Below, piece by piece: positions 35,743-45,768 of a stretch of 64,000 nucleotides of DNA. The notes beneath the pieces were generated by a model. That model did no database searches and was not told the DNA's origin. It saw only the letters and a list, made by a program, of their open reading frames with translations. A program made the translations under genes and the position numbers. Origin of the DNA: Streptomyces durocortorensis (GTDB taxonomy: Bacteria; Actinomycetota; Actinomycetes; Streptomycetales; Streptomycetaceae); contig NZ_CP134500.1 of assembly GCF_031760065.1 (NCBI RefSeq), positions 4,464,001 to 4,528,000 on the forward strand, read 5' to 3'. How positions within the stretch are numbered: position 1 is the first letter of the stretch; each line of letters starts with the position of its first letter.

Positions 35743-36468
35743 TCAGACGCCCGCGATGGACTGGATCCAGGAGCGGTACGCGGTGACGTTCGTGTACGCG
35801 GTCGTGGTCTGCCGGTCGCTGGTGGAGGCCACGCCGACCTGGATGCCGTTCAACGTCATCGGGCCGCCCGAGTCGCCGCCGGCGGTGATGCCGTTGCCGC
35901 GGCGGGCGCAGATCGCCGAGCCGCCGTACGCGTCACCGCAGCCGTGGGTCACCGTCACATTGGCGACCTTCAGGTAGCGGGACTGGCAGTTGGCCTCGGA
36001 GCCGCACCGGGAGGTGGCGCCCCAGCCCCAGACCTGCACGTTCTGTCCGACGCGGACCGTACCCGGCTGGCCGAGGCGGGAGTAGGTGGTCTGCACCGAA
36101 CGGTCCAGCCGGACGAGGGCCAGGTCCGAGCCGTGGGTGTAGGTCTGGACACCGTTCGCGACCACGCCGCCGCTGTGCTGGTCGAGGCTGCCGATGCGGA
36201 ACGACAGACCGCCGCCGGTGACGCAGTGCCTGGCGGTGAGAATCCAGGTCGGCGCGATGATCGTCGCCGAACAGGTCTCGCGGCCGTTGGAGAACAGACG
36301 CGCGGCCCAGGGAGCGTTCTGGGCGTAGCCGCCGCCGATGATCTGGGCGGTCGGGGGCGGGGTGTCCTGGAGCGGCGGCGCGGGTGCGGCCGCCGCGGTA
36401 GGTGCGAAGAGGGCGAGAACACAGGCCGCTGCTGCGGCGAGCGCGGGCACTAACCTGGCTATGCGCAT
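35743..36468 (-). CDS. Secreted trypsin-like serine protease (S1A)
   Basis: 241 residues with a Sec signal peptide ('RLVPALAAAAACVLALFAPTAAAAP') and short propeptide; the mature chain begins near 'IIGGGYAQNAPWAARL'. The catalytic triad is visible: His in 'WILTARHC', Asp in 'HGSDLALVRL' and Ser in 'ITAGGDSGGPM'. Six Cys can form three disulfides. Start at ATG 36466-36468, SD GAGG. The Asp six residues before the catalytic Ser in classical trypsin is replaced here by Gly/Asn ('RRGNGITAGGDSGG'), so P1 preference may differ from Arg/Lys. Likely an extracellular nutrient or maturation protease. Confidence 0.9.
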   Translation of the reverse strand: MRIARLVPALAAAAACVLALFAPTAAAAPAPPLQDTPPPTAQIIGGGYAQNAPWAARLFSNGRETCSATIIAPTWILTARHCVTGGGLSFRIGSLDQHSGGVVANGVQTYTHGSDLALVRLDRSVQTTYSRLGQPGTVRVGQNVQVWGWGATSRCGSEANCQSRYLKVANVTVTHGCGDAYGGSAICARRGNGITAGGDSGGPMTLNGIQVGVASTSDRQTTTAYTNVTAYRSWIQSIAGV

Positions 36469-36580
36469 GGTTGCCTCGTTTCGCGCGACACGCTGGGTGG
36501 GCGTGTCCGTGGGGGATGGTGGGCAACAGGGTGCCGGAGCACGATGGGCCGGGGTACTAACGTTTGGCCATAACACCGCG

Positions 36581-38674
36581 CTATGGAACGGATATTGACG
36601 GTGCGTCATGCTGTCGGGCCGTGCTCCAGGGGCGCCATACCCAGGGCGCCGCGTCCGGCCCGAAACCGACGGAGGCCGGGCGGCCGTTCGGCGCGCCGAG
36701 GTGGAGGGCGGCGCCGTCCAGGGCGACGGGCCCCCGGGACCGTACGGCGGTGCCTTCGGCGGTACGCAGCTGGATGCGGCCCTCCGCGGACCGGCCCAGC
36801 AGGACCGGGCCGCCGGGGGAGGGGGCGGCGGCCACCGGCCCGTAGCCGGCGAAGCGGGGTGTGTTCTCGCTGTTCACCGCGGTGAGACCGGCCTTCGCGG
36901 CGGCCCGGTAGTACAGCTCCACGGACCCGTCCGGCGCGGGGAGGGCGGCGGGTGCGTGGGAGGGGGCGGGGGAGCCGGTGAGCGGGGCGCGGGCGGTGAG
37001 CCCGTCGCCGGGGGAGTCCTGGGTCCAGTGGTGCACCGCCTCGCGTCCGGCCGCGTACACGTGGACGCGGCCGGCCCGGTCCACCGTCGCGGTCAGCCCG
37101 TCCTGCACCTCGCCGCCGCCCAGGTCGTGCCAGGGGCTCCAGCCGCCGGTGACCGCGTCGCGCACCCGGGTGCTGATCCCCTTCTCCGCGTCGCGTACGA
37201 AGAGGTGGACCCGGCCGTCCGGGGCGGCCACGGCGACCGGTATGCCGATGCGGCGGCCGTGGTCGCGGCCGGGCGACGGGTTGCCGAGCCCCCGCCAGGC
37301 GCGGAAGGGGCCCTCCGGTGACGCCTGCTCCAGAAGCACGATCTCGCGCTCGTTGCCCGAGCCGTGGCCGCCGAGCGCCGCGAACCGCAGCCCGAACAGC
37401 AGCTGCCGCCCGTCCGCCGTGCTCGCCCCGCCCAGCACCGGGGCGAGCGGCCCGCCGCCGAGGTCCCGAGGCCCCTCCAGGACCCCGCTGCCGGGGGCAC
37501 TCTCGCTCCACCGCACGGCCCGCAGCCCCAGCACCCCGTACACGGCGAGCCGCCCGTCCGGTTCCGCGGCGACAACGGCCCGGGGGCCCGGATAGCGGTG
37601 ATGAGTGGAGCGGACCCAGCCCTTCCTGTTGGTCAGGGGGCGGTCGCCGCCGACGTTGTAGTCCCCGCAGCCCGACGGATTGCCGCACTCCCAGTCGTGC
37701 GCCCCGCCGTACGGCACCAGGTGCGCGGCCTTCCGCTCCAGCACCGCGGGCGGCAGGTTCTTGGGCCAGTGCCGGTTGTAGTACCCCCGGAACGAGGCCA
37801 CGACGAACCCGGGCACCGGCTCCCCGCGCCCTGTCACCCTCGCCACCCAGCGGATCAGGGCCGCCCAGGCGAAACACCCGGCGGCGGTGTGGTCCGCGTG
37901 GTCGGAGTACCCGCGCTGCTCGCTGTCCCGGCGGCGCTCGTACTCGCTGCTGAACTGGAGGTCGGGATCGGGGTCGAGCGTGTGCACGAGGGTGGGCCGG
38001 TACCGCTCCAGCAGCCCGACCAGGACGTCGATCAGACCCTCGTACGTGTACGAACCGGCCCGCTCCAGCGGCGAGTCCTCGGCGACGACGGTCCGCAGCT
38101 CCAGCAGGCGGTCCTGCCAGAGGCTGGGCAGCCCGAGGCGGCCGCGCCCGGTGTGCATCGCGGTGTTCAGGAAGACCAGCTCGACCCGGCGCGCCCCGTC
38201 GGTCAGGACGTTCACCTCGGCCCGGTGGCCGCCGTGCAGGGACAGCACGGATTTCCGCCAGGGTGTGAACCGGTCGAGCCCGAGCAGCTCGGCGTACGCC
38301 TGCCGCAGGCCCTGGTGCCGGGCGGAGGAGTACGCGGCCCGGTCGGGGGCCGGGCGCGGGGCCCCGGGAATCTTGTTGAGGCCGTCGGCCTCGCCCGCCG
38401 TGAGGTACACGCAGACCACCGGGGTCCCGGCGTCGAGGGCCTCACGGGTGTCCGGGTTCATGAAGTAGAGGTCGTCGTCGGGGTGGGCGAGGAGCTGCAT
38501 GACCAGGGCCCGCCGGGCACTCGCTATGGCCAGGCCGGGCGCCGGGTCGGGTGCGGGGTTCCGGCGGCGGGGAGCCGGCAGGGAACACCCGGCGAGCGCG
38601 GCGGTCGCGGTCGCGGTGAGGAGGAGCGTGCGCCGGGCGACCGGTATTCGGGGCAGGGCAGGTCGATCCGTCAC
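36581..38674 (-). CDS. Tat-exported PIG-L deacetylase lipoprotein with a C-terminal propeller-like domain
   Basis: 697 residues from GTG 38672-38674. 'RRTLLLTATATAALAGC' is a twin-arginine lipoprotein signal. Residues about 55-330 are a PIG-L/LmbE deacetylase: zinc motif 'AHPDDD' with second His pair 'SDHADH'. The C-terminal ~330 residues contain repeated blades with 'APDGRVHLFVRD', 'DRAGRVHVYAAG' and 'APDGSVELYYRA', a PLL/β-propeller-like repeat that may bind sugars. A cell-surface sugar N-deacetylase acting on GlcNAc-containing polymers is the likely role. Natural substrate unknown. Confidence 0.87.
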   Translation of the reverse strand: MTDRPALPRIPVARRTLLLTATATAALAGCSLPAPRRRNPAPDPAPGLAIASARRALVMQLLAHPDDDLYFMNPDTREALDAGTPVVCVYLTAGEADGLNKIPGAPRPAPDRAAYSSARHQGLRQAYAELLGLDRFTPWRKSVLSLHGGHRAEVNVLTDGARRVELVFLNTAMHTGRGRLGLPSLWQDRLLELRTVVAEDSPLERAGSYTYEGLIDVLVGLLERYRPTLVHTLDPDPDLQFSSEYERRRDSEQRGYSDHADHTAAGCFAWAALIRWVARVTGRGEPVPGFVVASFRGYYNRHWPKNLPPAVLERKAAHLVPYGGAHDWECGNPSGCGDYNVGGDRPLTNRKGWVRSTHHRYPGPRAVVAAEPDGRLAVYGVLGLRAVRWSESAPGSGVLEGPRDLGGGPLAPVLGGASTADGRQLLFGLRFAALGGHGSGNEREIVLLEQASPEGPFRAWRGLGNPSPGRDHGRRIGIPVAVAAPDGRVHLFVRDAEKGISTRVRDAVTGGWSPWHDLGGGEVQDGLTATVDRAGRVHVYAAGREAVHHWTQDSPGDGLTARAPLTGSPAPSHAPAALPAPDGSVELYYRAAAKAGLTAVNSENTPRFAGYGPVAAAPSPGGPVLLGRSAEGRIQLRTAEGTAVRSRGPVALDGAALHLGAPNGRPASVGFGPDAAPWVWRPWSTARQHDAPSISVP

Positions 38675-38842
38675 GCGCGTACTCCGTCCGCTTCCCCCGC
38701 AGCGGGCGGGATGACTGCCCTGTCCTGCGTCTGTCGTCTGTGCGAGGGGTCAGACGGAGATCGGCGCGGCGGGGTTGTGCGCGGGCGCGCGGGAGTGACG
38801 CGGATCGCCCTGCTGCCGGACGCCGCCCTCCCGCAGCCGCCG

Positions 38843-39587
38843 TCAGGCGGTGGGCGCGGTCGACCGCGTACCCGTGCTGCCCCGCAGCAGGGCGGCGCCG
38901 AGCGGGGTGAGGGTGTGCAGGACGGAGGAGGCGTGGCGGTGGCTGACGATCAGGCCGTTGTCCCGGAGCGTGGTGGCGTGCTGGCTGGCGGACGACGCGG
39001 AGACGCCGGCGAAGCGGGCCAGCTCGCCGGTGGTGGCGCCGTTGGCGGCGGCGCGCAGGACGGCGGGCCCGGGTGCGCCCGAGCAACGTCGCCAGGGACG
39101 CGCCGGAGCCGAGGTCCCCGGGGAGCGTGGAGTGGTGGGGCTCGTGGCTGAGCGAGTAGAACAGCACCGGTTCGAGCGTCGGCTCGGCGAGGCTCACCGG
39201 GTTGCCCCAGGAGAAGTACGACGGGACGAGGAGGAGACCGCGGCCGTCCAGACGCAGGTCGCGGTCCTCGGGGTAGGTGGCGTGCAGGACGGGGCGCTGC
39301 CAGCGCAGGCAGGGCCCCAGCCCCCGGAGCGCCCCCTCGGTCCCGTGGTCGAGCACGGCGCGGGCGCGGGCGGACCGCTCCGCCTCGACCCGTGCCAGGG
39401 CGTGCTCGCCGTGCGGCGCGATGACGGTGTCGTAGTAGGTCCGCATCGCCCCGGTTCCGGTGCGGCCGGGCTCGTGTTCCCGGGCCGCCTCGGTCCTGAG
39501 CATCGCGAAGCCGGGGAGGCACCGGCCAGGGTTTTCGGTACCGTCCGAAAAGCCCAGGACACCAGGGGGGAGGCTTATGTTCCGCAT
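38843..39587 (-). pseudogene. Decayed ArsR-type winged-helix regulator (frameshift, truncated N-terminus)
   Basis: Read on the minus strand from about 39587, the frame gives 'YYDTVIAPHGEHALARVEAER', then 'DLRLDGRGLLLVPSYFSWGNPVSL' and 'LATLLGRTRA', the middle of a streptomycete ArsR-family regulator. At about 39064-39072, in a G/C run, one base must be skipped to continue as 'AVLRAAANGATTGELARFAGVSASSASQHATTLRDNGLIVSHR', the winged helix, ending at TGA 38843-38845. The usual ~100 N-terminal residues of this type are missing. Either true decay plus truncation, or a base-call error in addition to truncation. Confidence 0.8.
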
Positions 39588-40016
39588 AGTGGCCGGGGCG
39601 GGGGACCCGCCGGATGCGCGCCCGCGTTTGAGTACGCGCTCGCTCGGGGTAGGATTCCCGACTCGATTGGCCAGGCCCGCGCCCCGTATGGCACACTGAC
39701 CAGGTTGCTCGGTTGAGTGTCAATGCTGCGCGCCTCCCGCCGGGAGGACCGGAAGCGAGTCCCACAGTACTCGTCGGCCCTGTATGGGCCGGACGTACGG
39801 GAATCTTCCGGGAAGCAAAGCAGGGCGCCGGCCAGGCACCCGGTGGGTGTTCCGCCCCCGGTTCCGCGGTCTCAGGGCCCGCACCCCCTTGGTTGGGATC
39901 TCCTTCGGGAGATTTTCGTAGAGGGGATGCGACACGCCCGACCGCGTGGGTCGGAGGAGGAGTCCAGAGAACCCCTGGGTTCCAGAGCGTTACGAGAGAC
40001 AGGACTACTAGTAGCC
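39588..40016 (+). promoter_or_regulatory. S10-operon promoter and ~310-nt leader
   Basis: No gene is seen. The best promoter is TTGGCC (39667-39672) with TATGGC (39687-39692) or CACACT (39692-39697); the text GGCACACTGACC resembles the rpoB promoter text GGCTACACTGACC. The leader would be about 310 nt, with several G/C hairpins, and it carries the element shared with rpsL (39930-39954). S10 leaders in other bacteria are sites of L4 feedback; whether this one is so is unknown. Confidence 0.6.
39930..39954 (+). repeat. Leader element shared with the rpsL operon (copy 2)
   Basis: 24 of 25 bases match 21907-21931, with the same CCGACC/GGTCGG stem and GCGTG loop. It lies 62 bases before the rpsJ ATG. 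An adjacent GGAGGAG (39954-39960) follows immediately. Confidence 0.75.
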
Positions 40017-40325
40017 ATGGCGGGACAGAAGATCCGCATCCGGCTCAAGGCCTACGACCACGAGGTCATCGACTCCTCGGCGAAGAAGATCGTCGAGACG
40101 GTGACCCGCACTGGTGCGTCGGTCGCGGGCCCGGTGCCGCTGCCCACTGAGAAGAACGTGTACTGCGTCATCAAGTCGCCGCACAAGTACAAGGACTCGC
40201 GCGAGCACTTCGAGATGCGCACGCACAAGCGCCTCATCGACATCCTCGACCCCACGCCGAAGACGGTTGACTCGCTGATGCGTCTCGACCTGCCGGCGGG
40301 CGTCGACATCGAGATCAAGCTCTGA
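40017..40325 (+). CDS. rpsJ: 30S ribosomal protein S10
   Basis: 102 residues from ATG 40017 ('[29 protein letters not shown]'), the standard size. '[39 protein letters not shown]' is the conserved loop. It opens the S10 operon and also partners with NusB/NusG in antitermination. Confidence 0.98.
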   Translation: MAGQKIRIRLKAYDHEVIDSSAKKIVETVTRTGASVAGPVPLPTEKNVYCVIKSPHKYKDSREHFEMRTHKRLIDILDPTPKTVDSLMRLDLPAGVDIEIKL

Positions 40326-40338
40326 GGTGACGCGCGAG

Positions 40339-40983
40339 ATGGCTAAGAACATTAAGGGCGTCCTGGGCGAGAAGCTCGGCATGACCCAGGTCTGGGACGA
40401 GAACAACCGGGTTGTCCCGGTGACCGTCGTCAAGGCCGGGCCCTGCGTCGTCACCCAGGTCCGCACCAACGACAACGACGGCTACGAAGCGGTCCAGATC
40501 GCCTTCGGCGAGATCGACCCGCGCAAGGTGAACAAGCCCCTCAAGGGTCACTTCGCCAAGGCCGACGTCACCCCGCGCCGCCACCTGGTGGAGCTCCGCA
40601 CCCCTGACGCCAGCGAGTACACGCTGGGCCAGGAGGTCACTGCCGAGGTGTTCGAGTCCGGCGTCAAGGTTGACGTCACGGGCAAGAGCAAGGGCAAGGG
40701 CTTCGCCGGTGTCATGAAGCGTCACAACTTCAAGGGCCTCGGCGCCGGGCACGGCACCCAGCGCAAGCACCGTTCCCCCGGTTCCATCGGTGGCTGCGCC
40801 ACCCCTGGGCGTGTCTTCAAGGGCATGCGCATGGCGGGCCGCATGGGTAACGAGCGCGTCACCACCCAGAACCTGACCATCCACGCGGTTGACGCGGAGA
40901 AGGGTCTGCTCCTCATCAAGGGCGCGGTCCCCGGTCCGAACGGCGGCCTCGTCCTGGTCCGTACCGCGGCCAAGGGGGCTTGA
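40339..40983 (+). CDS. rplC: 50S ribosomal protein L3
   Basis: 214 residues from ATG 40339 (SD GAGGTG; the in-frame GTG at 40327 is rejected). '[16 protein letters not shown]' and '[52 protein letters not shown]' reach the peptidyl-transferase centre. Second gene of the S10 operon. Confidence 0.98.
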   Translation: MAKNIKGVLGEKLGMTQVWDENNRVVPVTVVKAGPCVVTQVRTNDNDGYEAVQIAFGEIDPRKVNKPLKGHFAKADVTPRRHLVELRTPDASEYTLGQEVTAEVFESGVKVDVTGKSKGKGFAGVMKRHNFKGLGAGHGTQRKHRSPGSIGGCATPGRVFKGMRMAGRMGNERVTTQNLTIHAVDAEKGLLLIKGAVPGPNGGLVLVRTAAKGA

Positions 40984-40987
40984 GGTA

Positions 40988-41638
40988 ATGAGCACCATTG
41001 ACATCCTTTCGCCGGCAGGCGACAAGGCCGGTACCGTCGACCTCCCCGCGGAGATCTTCGACGCGAAGACCAGCGTTCCGCTGATCCACCAGGTCGTTGT
41101 CGCTCAGCTGGCGGCTGCCCGTCAGGGCACGCACAAGACCAAGCGCCGCGGCGAAGTCCGCGGTGGTGGCAAGAAGCCTTACCGCCAGAAGGGCACCGGC
41201 CGCGCCCGTCAGGGTTCGACCCGCGCCCCGCAGTTCGCCGGTGGTGGCGTCGTCCACGGCCCGCAGCCGCGTGACTACTCGCAGCGGACCCCGAAGAAGA
41301 TGAAGGCCGCCGCCCTGCGCGGTGCCCTCTCCGACCGGGCCCGTCACTCCCGTATCCACGTCGTCACCGGCGTGGTCGAGGGTGCCGCCTCCACGAAGGC
41401 CGCCAAGACGCTGTTCGGCAAGATCTCGGAGCGCCAGAACCTGCTCCTGGTCGTCGACCGCGCCGACGAGGCCGCGTGGCTGTCCGCGCGCAACCTGCCC
41501 CAGGTGCACATCCTGGAGCCGGGCCAGCTCAACACGTACGACGTGATCGTCTCTGACGACGTGGTCTTCACCCAGGCCGCCTTCGAGTCCTTCGTGTCTG
41601 GCCCCCAGACCGCTGAGACCGAAGGGAGCGACGCCTGA
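40988..41638 (+). CDS. rplD: 50S ribosomal protein L4
   Basis: 216 residues. The loop '[43 protein letters not shown]' lines the exit tunnel and the macrolide site; no insertions are seen. TGA overlaps the rplW ATG by one base (TGATG). Confidence 0.98.
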   Translation: MSTIDILSPAGDKAGTVDLPAEIFDAKTSVPLIHQVVVAQLAAARQGTHKTKRRGEVRGGGKKPYRQKGTGRARQGSTRAPQFAGGGVVHGPQPRDYSQRTPKKMKAAALRGALSDRARHSRIHVVTGVVEGAASTKAAKTLFGKISERQNLLLVVDRADEAAWLSARNLPQVHILEPGQLNTYDVIVSDDVVFTQAAFESFVSGPQTAETEGSDA

Positions 41639-41961
41639 TGAGCGAGGCGACCGTTACCAGCAAGACGTACTCGGACCCGCGTGACGTTCTCGTCAAGCCC
41701 GTGGTCTCCGAGAAGAGCTACGCGCTGCTCGACGAGAACAAGTACACGTTCATCGTCGCGCCCGGCTCCAACAAGACCCAGATCAAGCAGGCCGTGGAAG
41801 CGGTCTTCTCGGTCAAGGTCACCGGGGTCAACACGATCAACCGGCAGGGTAAGCGCAAGCGCACCAAGACCGGCTTCGGCAAGCGCGCCGACACGAAGCG
41901 CGCCATCGTGACCCTCGCCGAGGGCGACCGTATCGACATCTTCGGCGGCCCGACCTCCTAG
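41638..41961 (+). CDS. rplW: 50S ribosomal protein L23
   Basis: 107 residues. '[45 protein letters not shown]' and '[21 protein letters not shown]' are characteristic. It sits at the tunnel exit and docks trigger factor and SRP. Start overlaps the rplD stop. Confidence 0.98.
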   Translation: MSEATVTSKTYSDPRDVLVKPVVSEKSYALLDENKYTFIVAPGSNKTQIKQAVEAVFSVKVTGVNTINRQGKRKRTKTGFGKRADTKRAIVTLAEGDRIDIFGGPTS

Positions 41962-41999
41962 TGAGGTCGAGTCGTCCGGAATCGGACGAGGACTGAGAA

Positions 42000-42836
42000 A
42001 TGGGTATCCGCAAGTACAAGCCGACGACCCCGGGCCGTCGTGGCTCCAGCGTCGCCGACTTTGTCGAGATCACGCGGTCCACGCCGGAGAAGTCGCTGGT
42101 CCGCCCCCTGCACAGCAAGGGCGGCCGTAACAACGCCGGTCGTGTGACCGTTCGCCACCAGGGTGGTGGCCACAAGCGCGCCTACCGAGTGATCGACTTC
42201 CGTCGTCACGACAAGGACGGCGTGCCGGCCAAGGTCGCGCACATCGAGTACGACCCGAACCGCACCGCGCGTATCGCGCTGCTGCACTACGCGGACGGCG
42301 AGAAGCGTTACATCGTCGCTCCCCGTGGCCTGTCGCAGGGTGACCGTGTCGAGAACGGTCCGACCGCCGACATCAAGCCCGGCAACAACCTGGCGCTGCG
42401 CAACATCCCGGTCGGTACGACCATCCACGCCATCGAGCTGCGGCCCGGCGGCGGCGCGAAGTTCGCCCGTTCCGCGGGTGCCTCCGTGCAGCTGCTGGCG
42501 AAGGAGGGCACCATGGCCCACCTTCGTATGCCGTCGGGTGAGATCCGCCTGGTCGACGCGCGCTGCCGCGCGACGATCGGCGAGGTCGGCAACGCCGAGC
42601 AGTCGAACATCAACTGGGGCAAGGCCGGCCGCATGCGCTGGAAGGGCGTTCGCCCGACCGTCCGCGGTGTCGCGATGAACCCGGTTGACCACCCGCACGG
42701 TGGTGGTGAAGGCAAGACCTCCGGTGGTCGCCACCCGGTCTCGCCGTGGGGTCAGAAGGAGGGTCGTACTCGTTCTCCCAAGAAGGCGAGCAACAAGTAC
42801 ATCGTCCGCCGCCGCAAGACGAACAAGAAGCGCTAG
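42000..42836 (+). CDS. rplB: 50S ribosomal protein L2
   Basis: 278 residues. '[31 protein letters not shown]' and '[19 protein letters not shown]' (with the catalytic-region His) are conserved. It binds 23S domain IV and the subunit interface. Confidence 0.98.
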   Translation: MGIRKYKPTTPGRRGSSVADFVEITRSTPEKSLVRPLHSKGGRNNAGRVTVRHQGGGHKRAYRVIDFRRHDKDGVPAKVAHIEYDPNRTARIALLHYADGEKRYIVAPRGLSQGDRVENGPTADIKPGNNLALRNIPVGTTIHAIELRPGGGAKFARSAGASVQLLAKEGTMAHLRMPSGEIRLVDARCRATIGEVGNAEQSNINWGKAGRMRWKGVRPTVRGVAMNPVDHPHGGGEGKTSGGRHPVSPWGQKEGRTRSPKKASNKYIVRRRKTNKKR

Positions 42837-42848
42837 GAGCGGGTTTAG

Positions 42849-43130
42849 ATGCCGCGCAGTCTCAAGAAGGGGCCCTTCGTCGACGGCCACCTCATCAAGA
42901 AGGTGGACGTACAGAACGAGGCAGGCACCAAGAACGTCATCAAGACCTGGTCCCGTCGCTCGATGATCGTCCCGGCCATGCTGGGTCACACCATCGCGGT
43001 GCACAACGGCAAGATCCACGTCCCGGTGTTCGTCACCGAGTCGATGGTCGGCCACAAGCTCGGCGAGTTCTCGCCGACTCGCACCTTCCGCGGCCACGTC
43101 AAGGACGACCGGAAGTCGAAGCGCCGCTAG
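42849..43130 (+). CDS. rpsS: 30S ribosomal protein S19
   Basis: 93 residues: '[20 protein letters not shown]', '[23 protein letters not shown]' and '[14 protein letters not shown]'. It lies in the 30S head beside S13. Confidence 0.98.
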   Translation: MPRSLKKGPFVDGHLIKKVDVQNEAGTKNVIKTWSRRSMIVPAMLGHTIAVHNGKIHVPVFVTESMVGHKLGEFSPTRTFRGHVKDDRKSKRR

Positions 43131-43172
43131 CGCGGGGTGGAAACGACTATGACTTACACCGAAGGGACAACC

Positions 43173-43520
43173 ATGGAAGCCAGGGCCCAGGCGCGGTACA
43201 TCCGCGTCACGCCCATGAAGGCCCGCCGCGTGGTGGACCTCATCCGTGGCATGGATGCCACGGAGGCTCAGGCGGTCCTGCGTTTCGCCCCGCAGGCCGC
43301 GAGCGTGCCGGTTGGCAAGGTGCTGGACAGCGCCATTGCCAACGCTGCACACAACTACGACCACACCGACGCCTCTTCGCTGGTCATCAGCGAGGCGTAC
43401 GTGGACGAGGGTCCGACCCTGAAGCGGTTCCGTCCGCGTGCTCAGGGCCGGGCCTACCGGATCCGTAAGCGGACCAGCCACATCACCGTGGTCGTCAGCA
43501 GCAAGGAAGGAACCCGGTAA
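43173..43520 (+). CDS. rplV: 50S ribosomal protein L22
   Basis: 115 residues from ATG 43173 ([35 protein letters not shown]), the start that aligns with L22 of other bacteria. An in-frame ATG at 43149 with its own GGGGTGG would add eight residues. '[37 protein letters not shown]' forms the tunnel β-hairpin. TAA overlaps the rpsC ATG. Confidence 0.97.
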   Translation: MEARAQARYIRVTPMKARRVVDLIRGMDATEAQAVLRFAPQAASVPVGKVLDSAIANAAHNYDHTDASSLVISEAYVDEGPTLKRFRPRAQGRAYRIRKRTSHITVVVSSKEGTR

Positions 43521-44356
43521 TGGGCCAGAAGGTAAACCCGCACGGGTTCCGGCTCGGCATCACCACGGACTTCAAGTCCCGCTGGTACGCCGACAAGCTG
43601 TACAAGGACTACGTCAAGGAAGACGTCGCCATTCGTCGCATGATGACGAAGGGCATGGAGCGGGCCGGCATCTCGAAGGTCGAGATCGAGCGCACCCGCG
43701 ACCGCGTCCGCGTTGACATCCACACCGCCCGCCCGGGCATCGTCATCGGTCGCCGTGGCGCCGAGGCCGATCGCATCCGCGGCGAGCTGGAGAAGCTGAC
43801 CGGCAAGCAGGTCCAGCTGAACATCCTTGAGGTCAAGAACCCCGAGGTGGACGCTCAGCTGGTGGCCCAGGCCGTCGCCGAGCAGCTCTCCTCCCGCGTC
43901 TCCTTCCGTCGTGCCATGCGTAAGAGCATGCAGAGCTCGATGAAGGCCGGCGCCAAGGGCATCAAGATCCAGTGCGGCGGTCGCCTCGGCGGCGCCGAGA
44001 TGTCCCGCTCGGAGTTCTACCGCGAGGGCCGTGTGCCCCTGCACACGCTCCGCGCGAACGTCGACTACGGCTTCTTCGAGGCCAAGACGACCTTCGGCCG
44101 CATCGGCGTGAAGGTCTGGATCTACAAGGGCGACGTCAAGAACATCGCCGAGGTTCGCGCCGAGAACGCCGCGGCCCGCGCCGGCAACCGTCCGGCTCGT
44201 GGCGGCGCTGACCGCCCGGCCGGCCGCGGTGGCCGTGGTGGCGAGCGTGGCGGTCGCGGCCGTAAGCCGCAGCAGTCGGCTCCGGCAGCCGAGGCCCCCA
44301 AGGCCGACGCTACCGCCGCTGCTCCGGCTGCTGAGAGCACCGGAACGGAGGCCTGA
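43520..44356 (+). CDS. rpsC: 30S ribosomal protein S3
   Basis: 278 residues. The KH domain ('[40 protein letters not shown]') and C-terminal S3 domain ('[26 protein letters not shown]') are complete. A ~60-residue Gly/Arg-rich then Ala-rich tail ('[20 protein letters not shown]') exceeds the E. coli length and is usual in actinobacteria. It forms the mRNA entry helicase with S4 and S5. Confidence 0.98.
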   Translation: MGQKVNPHGFRLGITTDFKSRWYADKLYKDYVKEDVAIRRMMTKGMERAGISKVEIERTRDRVRVDIHTARPGIVIGRRGAEADRIRGELEKLTGKQVQLNILEVKNPEVDAQLVAQAVAEQLSSRVSFRRAMRKSMQSSMKAGAKGIKIQCGGRLGGAEMSRSEFYREGRVPLHTLRANVDYGFFEAKTTFGRIGVKVWIYKGDVKNIAEVRAENAAARAGNRPARGGADRPAGRGGRGGERGGRGRKPQQSAPAAEAPKADATAAAPAAESTGTEA

Positions 44357-44361
44357 CCGAA

Positions 44362-44781
44362 ATGCTGATCCCCCGTAGGGTCAAGCACCGCAAGCAGCAC
44401 CACCCGAAGCGCAGCGGTATGTCCAAGGGTGGCACGCAGGTTGCGTTCGGCGAGTACGGCATCCAGGCGCTGACCCCGGCGTACGTGACGAACCGTCAGA
44501 TCGAGTCCGCTCGTATCGCGATGACCCGTCACATCAAGCGTGGCGGCAAGGTCTGGATCAACATCTACCCGGACCGTCCCCTGACGAAGAAGCCTGCCGA
44601 GACCCGCATGGGTTCCGGTAAGGGTTCTCCCGAGTGGTGGATCGCGAACGTCAAGCCGGGTCGGGTGATGTTCGAGCTGTCCTACCCGAACGAGAAGATT
44701 GCTCGTGAGGCGCTTACCCGCGCTGCTCACAAGCTTCCGATGAAGTGCCGGATCGTTCGGCGCGAGGCAGGTGAGTCGTGA
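44362..44781 (+). CDS. rplP: 50S ribosomal protein L16
   Basis: 139 residues: '[37 protein letters not shown]' and '[34 protein letters not shown]'. It positions tRNA acceptor ends. TGA overlaps the rpmC ATG. Confidence 0.98.
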   Translation: MLIPRRVKHRKQHHPKRSGMSKGGTQVAFGEYGIQALTPAYVTNRQIESARIAMTRHIKRGGKVWINIYPDRPLTKKPAETRMGSGKGSPEWWIANVKPGRVMFELSYPNEKIAREALTRAAHKLPMKCRIVRREAGES

Positions 44782-45005
44782 TGTCGGCCGGTACCAAGGC
44801 GTCCGAGCTGCGCGAGCTGGGCGACGAGGAGCTCCTCAACAAGCTCCGCGAAGCCAAGGAAGAGCTGTTCAACCTCCGCTTCCAGGCGGCGACGGGCCAG
44901 CTCGAGAACCACGGCCGGCTCAAGTCCGTCCGTAAGGACATCGCCCGGATCTACACCCTGATGCGCGAGCGCGAGCTGGGCATCGAGACGGTGGAGAGCG
45001 CCTGA
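44781..45005 (+). CDS. rpmC: 50S ribosomal protein L29
   Basis: 74 residues, helical hairpin: '[59 protein letters not shown]'. Coupled to rplP and rpsQ through one-base overlaps (TGATG at both ends). Confidence 0.97.
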   Translation: MSAGTKASELRELGDEELLNKLREAKEELFNLRFQAATGQLENHGRLKSVRKDIARIYTLMRERELGIETVESA

Positions 45006-45292
45006 TGAGCGAGAAGACTGTGACTGAGACCAGCAAGATCGACCGCGGTTTCCGCAAGACCCGTGAGGGTCTGGTCGTCAGCGACAAGATGGACAAGACC
45101 GTCGTCGTCGCCGTCGAGGACCGTGTGAAGCACGCGCTGTACGGCAAGGTCATCCGCCGTACGAACAAGCTCAAGGCCCACGACGAGCAGAACTCCGCCG
45201 GCGTCGGCGACCGTGTCCTCATCATGGAGACGCGTCCGCTGTCCGCCTCGAAGCGCTGGCGCATCGTCGAGATCCTCGAGAAGGCCAAGTAA
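45005..45292 (+). CDS. rpsQ: 30S ribosomal protein S17
   Basis: 95 residues: '[45 protein letters not shown]' and '[24 protein letters not shown]'. Last gene before the hairpin pair at 45295-45378. Confidence 0.98.
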   Translation: MSEKTVTETSKIDRGFRKTREGLVVSDKMDKTVVVAVEDRVKHALYGKVIRRTNKLKAHDEQNSAGVGDRVLIMETRPLSASKRWRIVEILEKAK

Positions 45293-45294
45293 TT

Positions 45295-45378
45295 CCTGAG
45301 GGGTTTCCCTCAGGTCAGTTCCGCCAGGCTCGGTGAGGTGCCTCTCCGGTAACGGAGAGGCACCCGCCGGGAACCGGC
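45295..45378 (+). terminator. Tandem hairpins between rpsQ and rplN
   Basis: An 8-bp stem CCTGAGGG/CCCTCAGG (45295-45302 with 45307-45314, GTTT loop) is followed by a perfect 12-bp stem GGTGCCTCTCCG (45337-45348 with 45353-45364, GTAA loop) and a small GCCGG/CCGGC. No T-runs. This marks the S10/spc operon boundary; partial termination or an RNA processing site is likely. Confidence 0.65.
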
Positions 45379-45397
45379 AGACGATCAGGAGATAGAC

Positions 45398-45766
45398 GTG
45401 ATCCAGCAGGAGTCGCGACTGCGCGTCGCCGACAACACGGGTGCGAAGGAAATTCTCACCATTCGTGTTCTCGGTGGCTCGGGTCGCCGCTACGCGGGTA
45501 TCGGTGACGTCATCGTTGCCACCGTCAAGGACGCGATCCCCGGTGGCAACGTGAAGAAGGGTGACGTCGTCAAGGCCGTCATCGTTCGCACCGTCAAGGA
45601 GCGTCGTCGTCAGGATGGCTCGTACATCCGCTTCGACGAGAACGCCGCCGTCATTCTGAAGAACGACGGCGACCCCCGCGGCACCCGCATCTTCGGCCCC
45701 GTGGGCCGAGAGCTGCGCGAGAAGAAGTTCATGAAGATCATCTCGCTCGCGCCGGAGGTGCTGTAA
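45398..45766 (+). CDS. rplN: 50S ribosomal protein L14
   Basis: 122 residues from GTG 45398: '[44 protein letters not shown]' and '[29 protein letters not shown]'. First spc-operon gene, at the subunit interface. Confidence 0.98.
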   Translation: MIQQESRLRVADNTGAKEILTIRVLGGSGRRYAGIGDVIVATVKDAIPGGNVKKGDVVKAVIVRTVKERRRQDGSYIRFDENAAVILKNDGDPRGTRIFGPVGRELREKKFMKIISLAPEVL

Positions 45767-45768
45767 GC

